In this document: positions 8,977 to 18,738 of the stretch, in pieces
Position numbering within the stretch: the stretch's first letter is position 1
How the letters are laid out: the number at the start of each line of letters is the position of its first letter
From: Deltaproteobacteria bacterium
Lineage (GTDB): Bacteria; Desulfobacterota; Desulfobacteria; Desulfobacterales; SURF-15
Reading direction: 5' to 3'
Assembly (NCBI GenBank): GCA_013349495.1
Contig: DUZK01000007.1
Location: 1 to 39,470, forward strand
DNA length: 39,470 bases
Notes under the pieces: model-generated
Told to the model about the DNA's origin: nothing
Database searches by the model: none
What the model saw: the letters and a program-made list of their open reading frames with translations, nothing else
Program-made: the position numbers and the translations under genes

Positions 8977-9012
8977 GACCCAACACGCCGAAGCCTCCCT
9001 TCCGTCAAACTT

Positions 9013-9354
9013 TCATTTGACCCGAAATTTGCTTTGTGCGAATGGGATATCAACACGGCGAACACCATTGTGCAGTTTCCAGAGCTTCACGGCCAGCCCG
9101 TAATCCCCGGACAGCAGGGCGGCACAAGCGAACAGCAGGCCGCTATCCGGTGTGCGCCGCAGTGAAAATGAGCGGCCGGCATGTCGGTGCATCTCTTTAA
9201 AGTGGCCGGACCGATAGGCTTTAATGGCGGCAAGCCGGTGGAATTTTGCCTTCAATTCGGTATCCGCTACCCGGCTAAAATCGGTCTTGCACCTTCTGCA
9301 GCGGGTTTCTCCCTTTAAGTCGGCATGACATGTCGGACACTTTTCCATACGCAC
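9013..9354 (-). CDS. Zinc-ribbon small protein, last gene of the Hsp70 cluster
   Basis: 113-aa ORF with CPTCHADLKGETRCRRCKTDF double CxxC knuckle. Confidence 0.7.
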   Translation of the reverse strand: MRMEKCPTCHADLKGETRCRRCKTDFSRVADTELKAKFHRLAAIKAYRSGHFKEMHRHAGRSFSLRRTPDSGLLFACAALLSGDYGLAVKLWKLHNGVRRVDIPFAQSKFRVK

Positions 9355-9388
9355 CCAACCCCCGATTTATCGGGGAACCCATAAGTAT

Positions 9389-9461
9389 CTGCCACAAAGG
9401 CACCGAGACACAAAGGATATCATTATGATTCTTTCTTCGGGCCTTGGTGTCTTCGTAGCAG
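9389..9461. repeat. Intergenic inverted repeat CTGCCACAAAGGCACCGAGACACAAAGG ... CCTTGGTGTCTTCGTAGCAG
   Basis: Imperfect inverted repeat between the zinc-ribbon and Hsp70 genes. Confidence 0.7.
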
Positions 9462-9477
9462 TCGATGGAATTCGGGG

Positions 9478-11238
9478 TCAATCTTCCAGATAAAACAGGA
9501 TATCATCCAGTTCATCCCGAAAACGCCGGGCATCCTCCATTCGATTTTCCTTTAGTGCATCGTGGAGGTCCTCTACCCGATTGATGATTTCTTCACGGTC
9601 GTCTTCAGCAGCATCGCCCAGTTTGGCCTCGGCACGATGAATGACGTCGAGAAATTCATCCGAAATATTTTCTTGCACCGACGGTTCGGCAGGTTGGGAC
9701 GTGGCATCTACGAACTCCTGCTTGCCGTGGTCCCATAAATTCCGGACCCGATCCCGCGTCTGGGACAATTCATCCGCCGTAAAACGCGAGATTGCGTTTT
9801 CAATGACGGCATCAATCTGTTTGCCGGTATGTTTTTCAACCGCCCTGATCTTTAAGATGCCGTTCAGGTCGAGGTCGAAATGAAGGGTAATTTCGCTGCC
9901 GGCCGGTGACGGGGTCAATTTGAACCAGTAATTTCCCAACAGCACATTATCCTGGGCATCGGGCGCTTCCCCCTGATAAATTCGAACATCCACCGCCTCC
10001 TGATCGTCAACGACGGTCAAAAAGACTTCGCTTCTTCTGGCCGGAATTTTGGTATTCCGACGGATCAGGGGAACGAACTGGGTCAGACTCGGATTTCCGT
10101 TCACAATGCCGAGGGCCGAAGTTCCGAACGTGTAGGGCGTGATATCCACCAGCACGGCGGACCGGTCGATGCCCATCTCTCTTGCCGCCTGAATACCCGC
10201 CCCCATGGCCACACAGAGGTCCGGGTCGATTTCGCCGTGGGGCTGAATACCGAATTTATCTTCCAGCATTTCGGCAATCTTCGGTATGCGAGTTGAGCCT
10301 CCCACCAGGATGATCTTCTGGATTGCCGACGGCAACATGCAGGCGTCTTTCAGTGCTTTATTGATTGATTCCATGGTTCGGGACAGATCGTTTTCAATCA
10401 TGGACTCAAACTCATGTCGGGACAGCTCGAAGGACAGATGAACCGGCTGCCCGTTTTTCCGCCCGATGTGGTCCTCTTCCACCAGCGCAAAGGGGGCAAA
10501 GGACAATTCCTTTTTGACCGCTTCGGCCGAACGCTTGAGTCTTGCCAGAGCTACAGGATCTTCAGCCAGCTTGAGCTGGTACTTGCTTTCGATGTGGTCC
10601 AAAAGACGTTTGACGATTTTGCGGTCGAAGTCGTCTCCGCCCAGAAGGTTGTCGCCGGTGCTGGATAGAACTTCCACCACATTGTTTTCAATTTTTACAA
10701 TTGAAACATCGAACGTGCCGCCGCCCAGGTCGTAAATCAGAATGTGCCGGGTTTCCGGATTCCCGCTCTCGTAAGCCAGGGCGGCTGCGGTCGGTTCATT
10801 GATGATCCGCACCACCTGCAGGCCGGCGATTTCCCCGGCTTCTCGGGTGGCCTGGCGCTGGGCATCCGTAAAATACGCCGGAACGGTGATAACGGCCCTA
10901 TTTACCGGCCGGTTGAGCCGCCTTTCGGAACGCTCTTTTAATGCCTTTAAAATAAATGCCGAGATCTCCTGGGGAGAAAACGATTCCGCTCCCAGCCGGA
11001 TCTTTTCTTCCGTTCCCATCAGCCGCTTGACCGACAGCGCCGTCCGATCCGGAGCGGCGACCGCCTGATGCCATGCTTCCTTACCCACGACCACCCGCCC
11101 GTCTTCGGCCAGGCCGACACACGACGCGACGATGCCGTCGTCGCCTTCGCAGATGACTTCAATACGACCTTCAAAACCGTATGCGACCTCGGAATTGGTG
11201 GTTCCAAGATCGATTCCGATAATCGGCTCCATTATCAT
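9478..11238 (-). CDS. Hsp70 family chaperone (DnaK-like)
   Basis: GIDLGTTNSEVAYG, INEPTAAALAYE, DLGGGTFDVSIV, ILVGGSTRIPKI motifs; RBS GGGAGGT before ATG at 11238. Confidence 0.95.
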   Translation of the reverse strand: MIMEPIIGIDLGTTNSEVAYGFEGRIEVICEGDDGIVASCVGLAEDGRVVVGKEAWHQAVAAPDRTALSVKRLMGTEEKIRLGAESFSPQEISAFILKALKERSERRLNRPVNRAVITVPAYFTDAQRQATREAGEIAGLQVVRIINEPTAAALAYESGNPETRHILIYDLGGGTFDVSIVKIENNVVEVLSSTGDNLLGGDDFDRKIVKRLLDHIESKYQLKLAEDPVALARLKRSAEAVKKELSFAPFALVEEDHIGRKNGQPVHLSFELSRHEFESMIENDLSRTMESINKALKDACMLPSAIQKIILVGGSTRIPKIAEMLEDKFGIQPHGEIDPDLCVAMGAGIQAAREMGIDRSAVLVDITPYTFGTSALGIVNGNPSLTQFVPLIRRNTKIPARRSEVFLTVVDDQEAVDVRIYQGEAPDAQDNVLLGNYWFKLTPSPAGSEITLHFDLDLNGILKIRAVEKHTGKQIDAVIENAISRFTADELSQTRDRVRNLWDHGKQEFVDATSQPAEPSVQENISDEFLDVIHRAEAKLGDAAEDDREEIINRVEDLHDALKENRMEDARRFRDELDDILFYLED

Positions 11239-11274
11239 ATCGCTACCTCCCAAATGAAAGATCAGGATGAAAGA

Positions 11275-12057
11275 TCAGCTTTCATTGACAACGACTTCGG
11301 CCGGCCGGATGACGTCGTCGCTCCGAATAAATCCGCAGACGCACTCTTCCAGAACGATTCCCGGCGCCTTTTCGGGGATTTTCCTTCTATCGACCGCACG
11401 CATGCATGCCGGATCAAAAGGCCTCCCGACGGTAAGAACCGGCCGGATATCAACCACCGCCAGTGCCCGGTCAAACCGCCTCAGTGCCAGTTCATATCCT
11501 TCCACAACCCCTTGAATTCCCTTGGGAGGACGTCGAAAGAACCCACGGGAGCCGCAGGCGTTTCGGGCGGCCGCCAGGCCCCGCACCAGCGCATCACGAA
11601 TATCGAGAAACGGCAAAACGGTCTTTTTTTCGGTGCTGTTTCGGATCGTTGCCTCCAGCCGGTCGATCTTATCGATTCGATTTTTATACAGGTTTACGAT
11701 TTGCCGGTGATCGTCGATGAGGGCCTCCTGGATTTTCAGTGTTTTATGTTGCTCCCTCGTTTGCAGCCTGATTTCCTGTCGGAGCGCTGTAAACTCTGTT
11801 AGCATCGTATACAGATCGCAACCATCCATTTCCACCCGGCCGTCGACCGGATCGTTTTCGGGAAGGTCCTCCAGCCATTTGCTGAAATCCGCGAGCGCCT
11901 TCTGCTTCCATTCGGTTGTGGAAGGAGGATCTTGCCGACGCGGCTCGGTGATTTTCAGCAGAAATCTTGCCGATCCCCTCAGAATCGGATACAGACACTT
12001 GTTCCGCAACCATAAACCAACGCGTTGAAATCGGCTAACGATATTCGAAAAATTCAT
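11275..12057 (-). CDS. GrpE-like nucleotide exchange factor
   Basis: 260 aa; C-terminal 'VGRPFDPACMRAVDRRKIPEKAPGIVLEECVCGFIRSDDVIRPAEVVVNES' matches GrpE beta-domain pattern; central coiled-coil-like segment. Confidence 0.85.
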   Translation of the reverse strand: MNFSNIVSRFQRVGLWLRNKCLYPILRGSARFLLKITEPRRQDPPSTTEWKQKALADFSKWLEDLPENDPVDGRVEMDGCDLYTMLTEFTALRQEIRLQTREQHKTLKIQEALIDDHRQIVNLYKNRIDKIDRLEATIRNSTEKKTVLPFLDIRDALVRGLAAARNACGSRGFFRRPPKGIQGVVEGYELALRRFDRALAVVDIRPVLTVGRPFDPACMRAVDRRKIPEKAPGIVLEECVCGFIRSDDVIRPAEVVVNES

Positions 12058-12075
12058 CGCGATCCTCCGGAGGCG

Positions 12076-12375
12076 CTAGGCGGGCTTTGGCGCCCGAAGG
12101 AGTTCCTGGAGCCCCACCAGTTTGGGTTTGGGTCTGCCGGCCCGTACCAGGTACAGAAGGGCGGCTTCCATATCGCTGGTGTTTCGACCTGTGAAAATCC
12201 GGGAATAGATGCGGGCTCGCCGGTTCTTGATCGCTTCATAGGCCTGGGTGATATCCTGAAACCGCTGTGCATCCGTTTCGGGAGTATGTATTTTGATGCG
12301 TTCCAGGTACCTGTTTCGGATTTGTTCATCGGTTGCGCTCTCCTCGAGGCCGAGGGTCAGATAATGCGCCAGCAT
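12076..12375 (-). CDS. J-domain-like protein lacking canonical HPD
   Basis: 'HYLTLGLEESATDEQIRNRYLERIKIHTPETDAQRFQDITQAYEAIKNRRARI' J-domain fold pattern; RBS AAGGAGG upstream of ATG at 12375. Confidence 0.75.
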   Translation of the reverse strand: MLAHYLTLGLEESATDEQIRNRYLERIKIHTPETDAQRFQDITQAYEAIKNRRARIYSRIFTGRNTSDMEAALLYLVRAGRPKPKLVGLQELLRAPKPA

Positions 12376-12408
12376 GGCAGCCTCCTTTTTCCTTTTCATA
12401 CGGGCCAT

Positions 12409-15051
12409 CTAAACCCAAACAAGCATGCGGGCTTCCCGGGATAGTAGAGGTTTCATTTCATCGGGCATTAGATCGGCAAACATCTCCAGGACCATCCGTA
12501 TTTGAAAATTGTTGTACAGTTCCCTTCGCCGTTTACGGATGATTTTTTCCGGTGCACCCCGAAGCCCCATTTCATCCACCAGTTGCTCGATATCCGAAAT
12601 GGCCGATTTAAGAGGATTCCCTTCTCCCCAGGGCAATTCCCCGAGTCCATCGAAGATGTTCGGGAAAAACGCTTCTCCGTTTTCATCGAAACCATCCGGA
12701 TCGAAAAACTCGGCTTCCCCCGCACGGCCGGTACACATCGGGCAGGTGCAACCGGTATTTAAAAGCTTAAAGTTGAAATGCTCGAGGGCCGCTTTCAACC
12801 GCCCCTCCGCAAATACCGACAGCCGCCGGGAAGCGGCGCGGAACAATTCCCTATACCGATCTTCCACCTGATTGACTATCGTTTCAAACGGTTCGGCATT
12901 CCTGTCGGTTTTGTCGGTGATATGACGGATGACGAGCGAATAAAAAGCAAGCAGATGATCAAATGGTTTTTTTGCCGTCTTCTGCCGTCTTCGGATTTCT
13001 TTTGCGCACGCCTTGGTGAGGCCCGATGCCAGCATGGCCTCCAGCACCGGGAGGACATCCTCGTCAAGCAGCAGGTTCAGGATTTTCGGTTGCCGATCCA
13101 GAAAAATGGAAATCATCGGTTTCGGCTTCATCCGATACGGCGGTCGATCTTCCTCGGGTACCAGCAACCGGCGAATCTGTGAGGAAGGCAATTCCTTCAT
13201 TCGCGCGGCATAGGGACGAAAGACGGCATCCAATTGCCGGATCTTAGCCGTGTCCCACGGTCCATAACCCGGCCGGGCCTCTGCAGCAAGCAGTGCCAGG
13301 GTCTTTAACCGATCAAAGAGGAGCATCGGGGAAAGGACGGTTGCGATAATGGACCGGATGTCTTTTTTTTCGGTTTGAATTTCTCCTCCGAACAGCGGAA
13401 GCTGCCCGGTCTGTTCCATCTCGAAGCGCACCTGCTTTACGGCCACCGGCGGTTTTGTATTTTTGCCGCTCAATTTCACGGCCTTTTCAAGATCCTGTTT
13501 GACAATGTGTAGCTTCTTCCGCTGAAGGTTTCTTTCTATGGCATGGAGCAGACCGGTGATCCGATATTCTCTCACCCGCTCATCGTACGGTGCGCGCTTC
13601 ATGGCCGCTTCAAGCATCGTCTCGGCTTGGCGAAACGCGTTTTTTTCATAATACAAGCGGGACAATGCCAGGCAGGGCTCCGGATCGTCGGAAAACCGTT
13701 CATACATTCGCAGCAGCCCCTGTTCGGCCAGTTGCTTGGACTTTCGGGAACTTCGCGGCAGATTCGCCAGCAGATCATAAGCAGACCGGTTCTCAGGGTC
13801 CAGTTCGATGGCTTTCAGCGTCATTTCGATCAACGCCGTTTCGGCATCTTTCGATGCAATTCCCAAACTTTTCAGCGTCCTGACCGATAAACCATACATA
13901 TCGTCCGCCATATGCCGTTTTGATATTTGACCTGCGGCATCGGTCAGCACCAGGGACGATGCGATCCGGAGATCCGATGGATCCGCAAATTCACTATCCA
14001 GCATGTTCAGGTAGTCCGCCGTTTCCTCAAATATATCCTCCGCAGCAAGAAAATAATATTGAGCCATGAAAACCGCGGCATCGGCTTCTGACAGCAGGGC
14101 TTCGGCCAGTTCCTGCAACACATCTTCATCCAATATCCCGGAAAACCCCATCGGCATTATCATTTGAAGGATCTGGCGTACCGCAGCCTGAGGAGCGGGC
14201 GGGAAAAGTGCCTGGGAAATTTGCTTTATCTTTCCGATTGCCGCTTTTAGCCTTTGGGTTTTTAAATCGCTCAACAGGGAGTGGATTTCATCTTCCGCAA
14301 CCTGCCGGCCCTCCCAAAGAACAGGGAAATTTTGCGGCAAACGTTCCACCCGACGAAATACCGAAAGGATGGGAAACGATTCGGGAATCATTGAAAGTGC
14401 CCGATTCATGCCGTCTTCGTCCTTTCCGTAAAAGCAGGCCATGGCGCGACATAACATTTTCAGCGGCGCTATCGGTGATGTTCGGGAAACGGATCTCATG
14501 GCCGCCAGCGCCTTTTTCCAGCGGGCTTCATTCATCCATTTCAGTGCATCGCGAAATACGCATAAATCTCTTTTCAAAGGGGATGTATCCGGAAGGGCAT
14601 CGAGCAAATCCCACCGTGGATCGGTTAACAGTCGTGACGCGATAATGTGTTCGGCTTCCGAGGACGGACCGGCGCTGCTGATATATTCCGCGTAGCTGGG
14701 TAATGCCTCCTGCAAAGGAGATGCTTTCATTATCAGGATCAGGTCGTTTTCGGAAAGTGCCTGTACATCGGGGCGAAAAGAAAGGGTATGCGCGTGAATG
14801 ACATCGGCTTCCTTTACCATCCCTTTTTGGCGCAATTGGGTTTCTCTTAATGCATAGGTCCGAAACAGCAGGGTTTTTATTTCCGTGTTTGTTTCGTCCT
14901 TTTTTAAGGCAAGCTTCAGAATATCGATCGCTTCACGGTAGTTTCCTGCAGCGGTCAACGATCGGCCCTTTTCCATCAGTTGAGCCGAAGGCGCGTTCAA
15001 CAGCTTTTTACGCTCTGTTTTGCGAGTTTTTTTACTTTTCTTTTTCGCCAT
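12409..15051 (-). CDS. Large TPR-repeat protein with C-terminal CxCPMC segment, first gene of chaperone operon
   Basis: ~880 aa from likely start MAKKKSKKTRK at 15051 (ORF opens to 15144); TPR-like helical repeats; 'NTGCTCPMCTG'; stop codon adjoins the J-like ORF. Confidence 0.8.
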   Translation of the reverse strand: MAKKKSKKTRKTERKKLLNAPSAQLMEKGRSLTAAGNYREAIDILKLALKKDETNTEIKTLLFRTYALRETQLRQKGMVKEADVIHAHTLSFRPDVQALSENDLILIMKASPLQEALPSYAEYISSAGPSSEAEHIIASRLLTDPRWDLLDALPDTSPLKRDLCVFRDALKWMNEARWKKALAAMRSVSRTSPIAPLKMLCRAMACFYGKDEDGMNRALSMIPESFPILSVFRRVERLPQNFPVLWEGRQVAEDEIHSLLSDLKTQRLKAAIGKIKQISQALFPPAPQAAVRQILQMIMPMGFSGILDEDVLQELAEALLSEADAAVFMAQYYFLAAEDIFEETADYLNMLDSEFADPSDLRIASSLVLTDAAGQISKRHMADDMYGLSVRTLKSLGIASKDAETALIEMTLKAIELDPENRSAYDLLANLPRSSRKSKQLAEQGLLRMYERFSDDPEPCLALSRLYYEKNAFRQAETMLEAAMKRAPYDERVREYRITGLLHAIERNLQRKKLHIVKQDLEKAVKLSGKNTKPPVAVKQVRFEMEQTGQLPLFGGEIQTEKKDIRSIIATVLSPMLLFDRLKTLALLAAEARPGYGPWDTAKIRQLDAVFRPYAARMKELPSSQIRRLLVPEEDRPPYRMKPKPMISIFLDRQPKILNLLLDEDVLPVLEAMLASGLTKACAKEIRRRQKTAKKPFDHLLAFYSLVIRHITDKTDRNAEPFETIVNQVEDRYRELFRAASRRLSVFAEGRLKAALEHFNFKLLNTGCTCPMCTGRAGEAEFFDPDGFDENGEAFFPNIFDGLGELPWGEGNPLKSAISDIEQLVDEMGLRGAPEKIIRKRRRELYNNFQIRMVLEMFADLMPDEMKPLLSREARMLVWV

Positions 15052-15429
15052 GCCGTTCGGAAGTTTGGCGGGATAAAAACCCGGCCCCGAAAAGGAATCG
15101 ACTTTTTTATTAAGCAGGCCACCTGAAGGTCGCTCGGTCGCCACTCATACTCGATAAACAGAACCAAGGCAATAGAAATTAAAACATGCGCTGATGAACG
15201 ATTTTTCGGAGTCATCATTTTATTCGAATCTTATAATCAAATCCACGTCCCCACAATTCAATATGCGGTAACTTTCAACAGGAGGCATCGTCGTCGTACG
15301 ATGACGCTCATTTGCGATTGAATTCATGCGGCTATTGGAATAAAATGTAATCTCAAATGAAAGGATTGTTTACGTGTTTTACAAAAGTTTCACAAATCAA
15401 AGAATAGGGATACACCGGGACCGTAAGCG

Positions 15430-16398
15430 ATGACTCAATTAAAGTGGCTTGTCCACCCCGTCATGATTTTTATCTTCTCCATCATCACCGTGGCCATGTC
15501 CCTTATCTTGTATATTTACTGGTATGTTGAGATCAGCGCTGGGCTTAAGGCGGTCATCCAAAAAGCAAACCTTGATCCCGATCAGGTGCTGGCGCCACAG
15601 ACATGGGTAGTGATCCTGATCCTTTCGATTCTTGTAGGGATCATTCTCATGGGGATGTTTATTATTTTCGTATACAATCAAAAGACCCTCCAACTCTACC
15701 GACTGCAGCGCAACTTCATCAACAATTTTACCCACGAACTCAAGACACCGGTCACCTCATTGAAACTGTATCTGGAGACATTCCAAAAACATCAGCTCTC
15801 ACGAGAGGATCAGCTCAAATATCTCAACTACATGATCCATGATGCGGATCGGTTGTCAGAAAACATCACCCGCATTTTGAACCTTGCCAGAATCGAAAGC
15901 AAGACCTTTAAAGAGGAGTTTGTCACTAGAGACCTTGTCTCCTTTCTGGAGCAGTTTTCCGAAAGAAACAAGCATATTTTTCACGGGTGCGAGATCCATG
16001 TTCATAATCCCACCGGCCGGGCTTTTGAATATGGAATCGATCTCTCCCTGTTTGAAATGCTGTTGATGAATCTGCTTACCAACGCCACCAAATATAATTC
16101 ATCGAAGACCCCCAGGGTGGATATAACCTTCACGCCCACGGACAAGGAATTGCACATCCGTTTTGAGGACAATGGTATCGGGTTGCCACGAACGGAGCTT
16201 AAAAAGATTTTCCGTAAATTTTACCAAATCGGCCAACCGGATAACATGTCGGCCAAAGGAAGTGGACTGGGCCTGTATCTGGTGGACACGATCGCACGCA
16301 TCCATAAGGGCACGATCACCGCAGAAAGCAAAGAAGGCGAAAAAGGGTCCGTTTTTTCCCTGATTCTTCCATCAAAACTGCTGGCCGCAAACCCATGA
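15430..16398 (+). CDS. Membrane sensor histidine kinase
   Basis: Two TM segments, 'FINNFTHELKTPVTSLKLYLE' H-box, 'LLMNLLTNATKYN', 'KGSGLGLYLV'. Confidence 0.93.
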   Translation: MTQLKWLVHPVMIFIFSIITVAMSLILYIYWYVEISAGLKAVIQKANLDPDQVLAPQTWVVILILSILVGIILMGMFIIFVYNQKTLQLYRLQRNFINNFTHELKTPVTSLKLYLETFQKHQLSREDQLKYLNYMIHDADRLSENITRILNLARIESKTFKEEFVTRDLVSFLEQFSERNKHIFHGCEIHVHNPTGRAFEYGIDLSLFEMLLMNLLTNATKYNSSKTPRVDITFTPTDKELHIRFEDNGIGLPRTELKKIFRKFYQIGQPDNMSAKGSGLGLYLVDTIARIHKGTITAESKEGEKGSVFSLILPSKLLAANP

Positions 16399-16406
16399 GG
16401 TAACGA

Positions 16407-17144
16407 TTGACCCATATAAAAAAAAAGCGTGTCTTGGTTGTGGAGGATGAGGATCATATCGCCGAGGGCCTGAAGTTGAACCTTGAACTGAAAGGCTATA
16501 CAGTGCGTATCGCTCCGGATGGGATTGCGGCATTGCAGGACTGGAAAAAATGGCAGCCGGATCTGATTGTACTGGACATCATGCTCCCCGGCATCGACGG
16601 ATTATCCGTGCTTCGCAATATCCGCCTCGAGGACAAACGCCTCCCGATTCTGATATTGTCGGCCAAGGGTGATTCCGAAGATAAAGTGGAAGGGTTTTCT
16701 CACGGAGTGGACGATTATCTCGCCAAACCCTTCAATCTGGATGAATTTTTACTGCGGGTGGAGCGGCTTTTATTCAGGGCGCCCCGGTACGACGGAGCAG
16801 GGGCTCAAAACGACGCCGCCCGTTCGCCACAGGACTCGATTTACATATTCGGCGGCAATCGAATCGACTTTGACACCTTGACCGCCCAGAGTCATTTCGG
16901 AGAAATACAATTGACCGAACAGGAAGCAAAGCTGCTGAAACTCTTTATCGCCAATCGGGGCAAACCCATTTCGCGAAGAATACTTCTGGAGATCGGTTGG
17001 GGATACGCCCGGGGCACGGAATCCCGAACCATCGACAATTTTATTGTCCGGTTTCGAAAATATTTTGAAAAAGATCCCAAAACGCCGGTCTACTTCAAGA
17101 GCCTCCGATCTGTGGGATATATTTTCGATCATGAAAAAGATTAG
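16407..17144 (+). CDS. OmpR-family response regulator
   Basis: REC domain 'VLVVEDEDHIAEGL...LIVLDIMLPGIDGL...DDYLAKPF' plus winged-helix DNA-binding domain; TTG start. Confidence 0.93.
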   Translation: MTHIKKKRVLVVEDEDHIAEGLKLNLELKGYTVRIAPDGIAALQDWKKWQPDLIVLDIMLPGIDGLSVLRNIRLEDKRLPILILSAKGDSEDKVEGFSHGVDDYLAKPFNLDEFLLRVERLLFRAPRYDGAGAQNDAARSPQDSIYIFGGNRIDFDTLTAQSHFGEIQLTEQEAKLLKLFIANRGKPISRRILLEIGWGYARGTESRTIDNFIVRFRKYFEKDPKTPVYFKSLRSVGYIFDHEKD

Positions 17145-17221
17145 AGGGAAACGCCGAGACCCTTGGAAACGAGTTTGGGCCAAGCTTTTTGATAGGTGGC
17201 CATATGCCTTGCCAATCGAAT

Positions 17222-17977
17222 ATGATCGGAATCGATGTCGGTTCGGTGGCAATCGCCGTAGCGCAGATGGATCTCAAAGGCGATATAATCGATACCGCCT
17301 ATGCATTCCACCAGGGACAAATCGTATCCTCCCTGAGGGCTGTCCTTAACAGATTGGATATCGGTCAAACCTGCGGTATTGCATCCACTTCTTCAATCCC
17401 GCCTATTGTAAAGACAACCGCTCAATTCGATACCCGGATCGCCGTCATTGAAGCGGCCTGTCGGTTTTATCAAAACATCGGGGCGATTCTTCTTGCCGGC
17501 GCCGGAAAATTCGGACTCATCCGGTTTGATGAAGACGGCAATTATTTCAAGTTCAAGGCCAACACCTCCTGTGCTGCAGGTACCGGAAGTTTTCTGGATC
17601 AGCAGGCTCAGAGGCTGAACCTCGGGGGGATAAGGAAACTTGCTGAAATTGCGTATAACAACAGCGGTGCAATGCCGAAAATCGCTTCCAGATGTGCGGT
17701 TTTTGTAAAAACAGACCTGGTCCATGCCCGGGCAGCATATCGGCTCAATCCCGAGGTCGATACCATCATCGAAATCGGCGGGCAGGATTCCAAATTCACC
17801 ACCTTAAAAAACGGGTCGGTTACCTTTGCGGCCATGAATGCGGTGTGCGCCGCCGGAACCGGGGGGAACAAAAACGATGTGATCATTCCTTACCTGAATT
17901 ATCCGCGCGATACTAAATCATTGAATAGACTAACCATGGTCTCACGGTTTAATGAAACCGTTTCAAAAATTCCATGA
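17222..17977 (+). pseudogene. Truncated BadF/BadG/HgdC-type ATPase (2-hydroxyacyl-CoA dehydratase activator family)
   Basis: 'MIGIDVGSVAIAVAQMD', 'IEIGGQDSKFTTL', 'NAVCAAGTG' then abrupt non-family tail 'GNKNDVIIPYLNYPRDTKSLNRL'. Confidence 0.75.
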
Positions 17978-18189
17978 CCATAATCCTTTCCAGGACTTTC
18001 GTTTGTATGCATCGCCGTGAATCTTAACGAAGCACATATTGTTCATACCAAAGATGGCCGCAGGAAAATAGATCACGGAACAATAGTTTAAAAACATCCT
18101 CAAAAAACCCGACCAGTTTTTGATCGTTAACCTTCTGAAACAGGGATGGTGGTGTTCGGTCAGACAGGCGGTGGGCGCTTTGCAATGCG

Positions 18190-18681
18190 TCAAATCAAAT
18201 GGTTCAACGAATCGCCGCTGATCCGGTATAAACACCAATCATCCATGCACTGAGCACCAAACCGTTTGTAAAAATTTAAGGCCGGTTCGTTCCAGGTTAA
18301 TACGGAATATTCGATCCGTCCGCAATTCCGGTCCTTTGCAAGCCCCGCTATATAAAGAAACAGCGCCCTGCCCATGCCTTTTCCCCTGAATGTCTCTTTG
18401 ACAAAGATATCTTCAATATAGATCCCCGGCCGGCCGGTAAATGTCGAAAAATTGTGAAAGAACAGAACATAACCGGCCGGAATCGATTCGTAATACCCGA
18501 TCGCCACCTCCGCATAAGGCTTTTCTCCGAACAGCGATTCTTTAAGGGTCGATTCGGTGGCCAGCACCTCATGGGACAACTTTTCGTAGGCTGCAAGATC
18601 CTTTATCAAGGATAATATCAACGGGACGTCGGTTTCTGCAGCAGATAAAATTTTAATTCGTTCATCGCTTCTCGATGTCAT
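18190..18681 (-). CDS. GNAT family N-acetyltransferase
   Basis: 'IYIEDIFVKETFRGKGMGRALFLYIAGLAKDRNCGRIEYSVLTWNEPALNFYKRFGA'. Confidence 0.92.
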   Translation of the reverse strand: MTSRSDERIKILSAAETDVPLILSLIKDLAAYEKLSHEVLATESTLKESLFGEKPYAEVAIGYYESIPAGYVLFFHNFSTFTGRPGIYIEDIFVKETFRGKGMGRALFLYIAGLAKDRNCGRIEYSVLTWNEPALNFYKRFGAQCMDDWCLYRISGDSLNHLI

Positions 18682-18738
18682 CTGATTCTCCCGGGGTCAT
18701 GGGTTCGAACTCAAGCAACCTTTATATATGCCGATAAC

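Noticed and set aside
11068-11802. 244-aa plus-strand ORF across the Hsp70/GrpE junction
   Set aside because: Antisense to strongly supported chaperone genes, no domain signature.
9478-12408. Housekeeping dnaK-grpE-dnaJ locus
   Set aside because: The J protein lacks HPD and the DnaJ Zn/G-F domains, and the GrpE-like protein is atypical, so a core locus is unlikely; not assigned the symbols dnaK/grpE/dnaJ.
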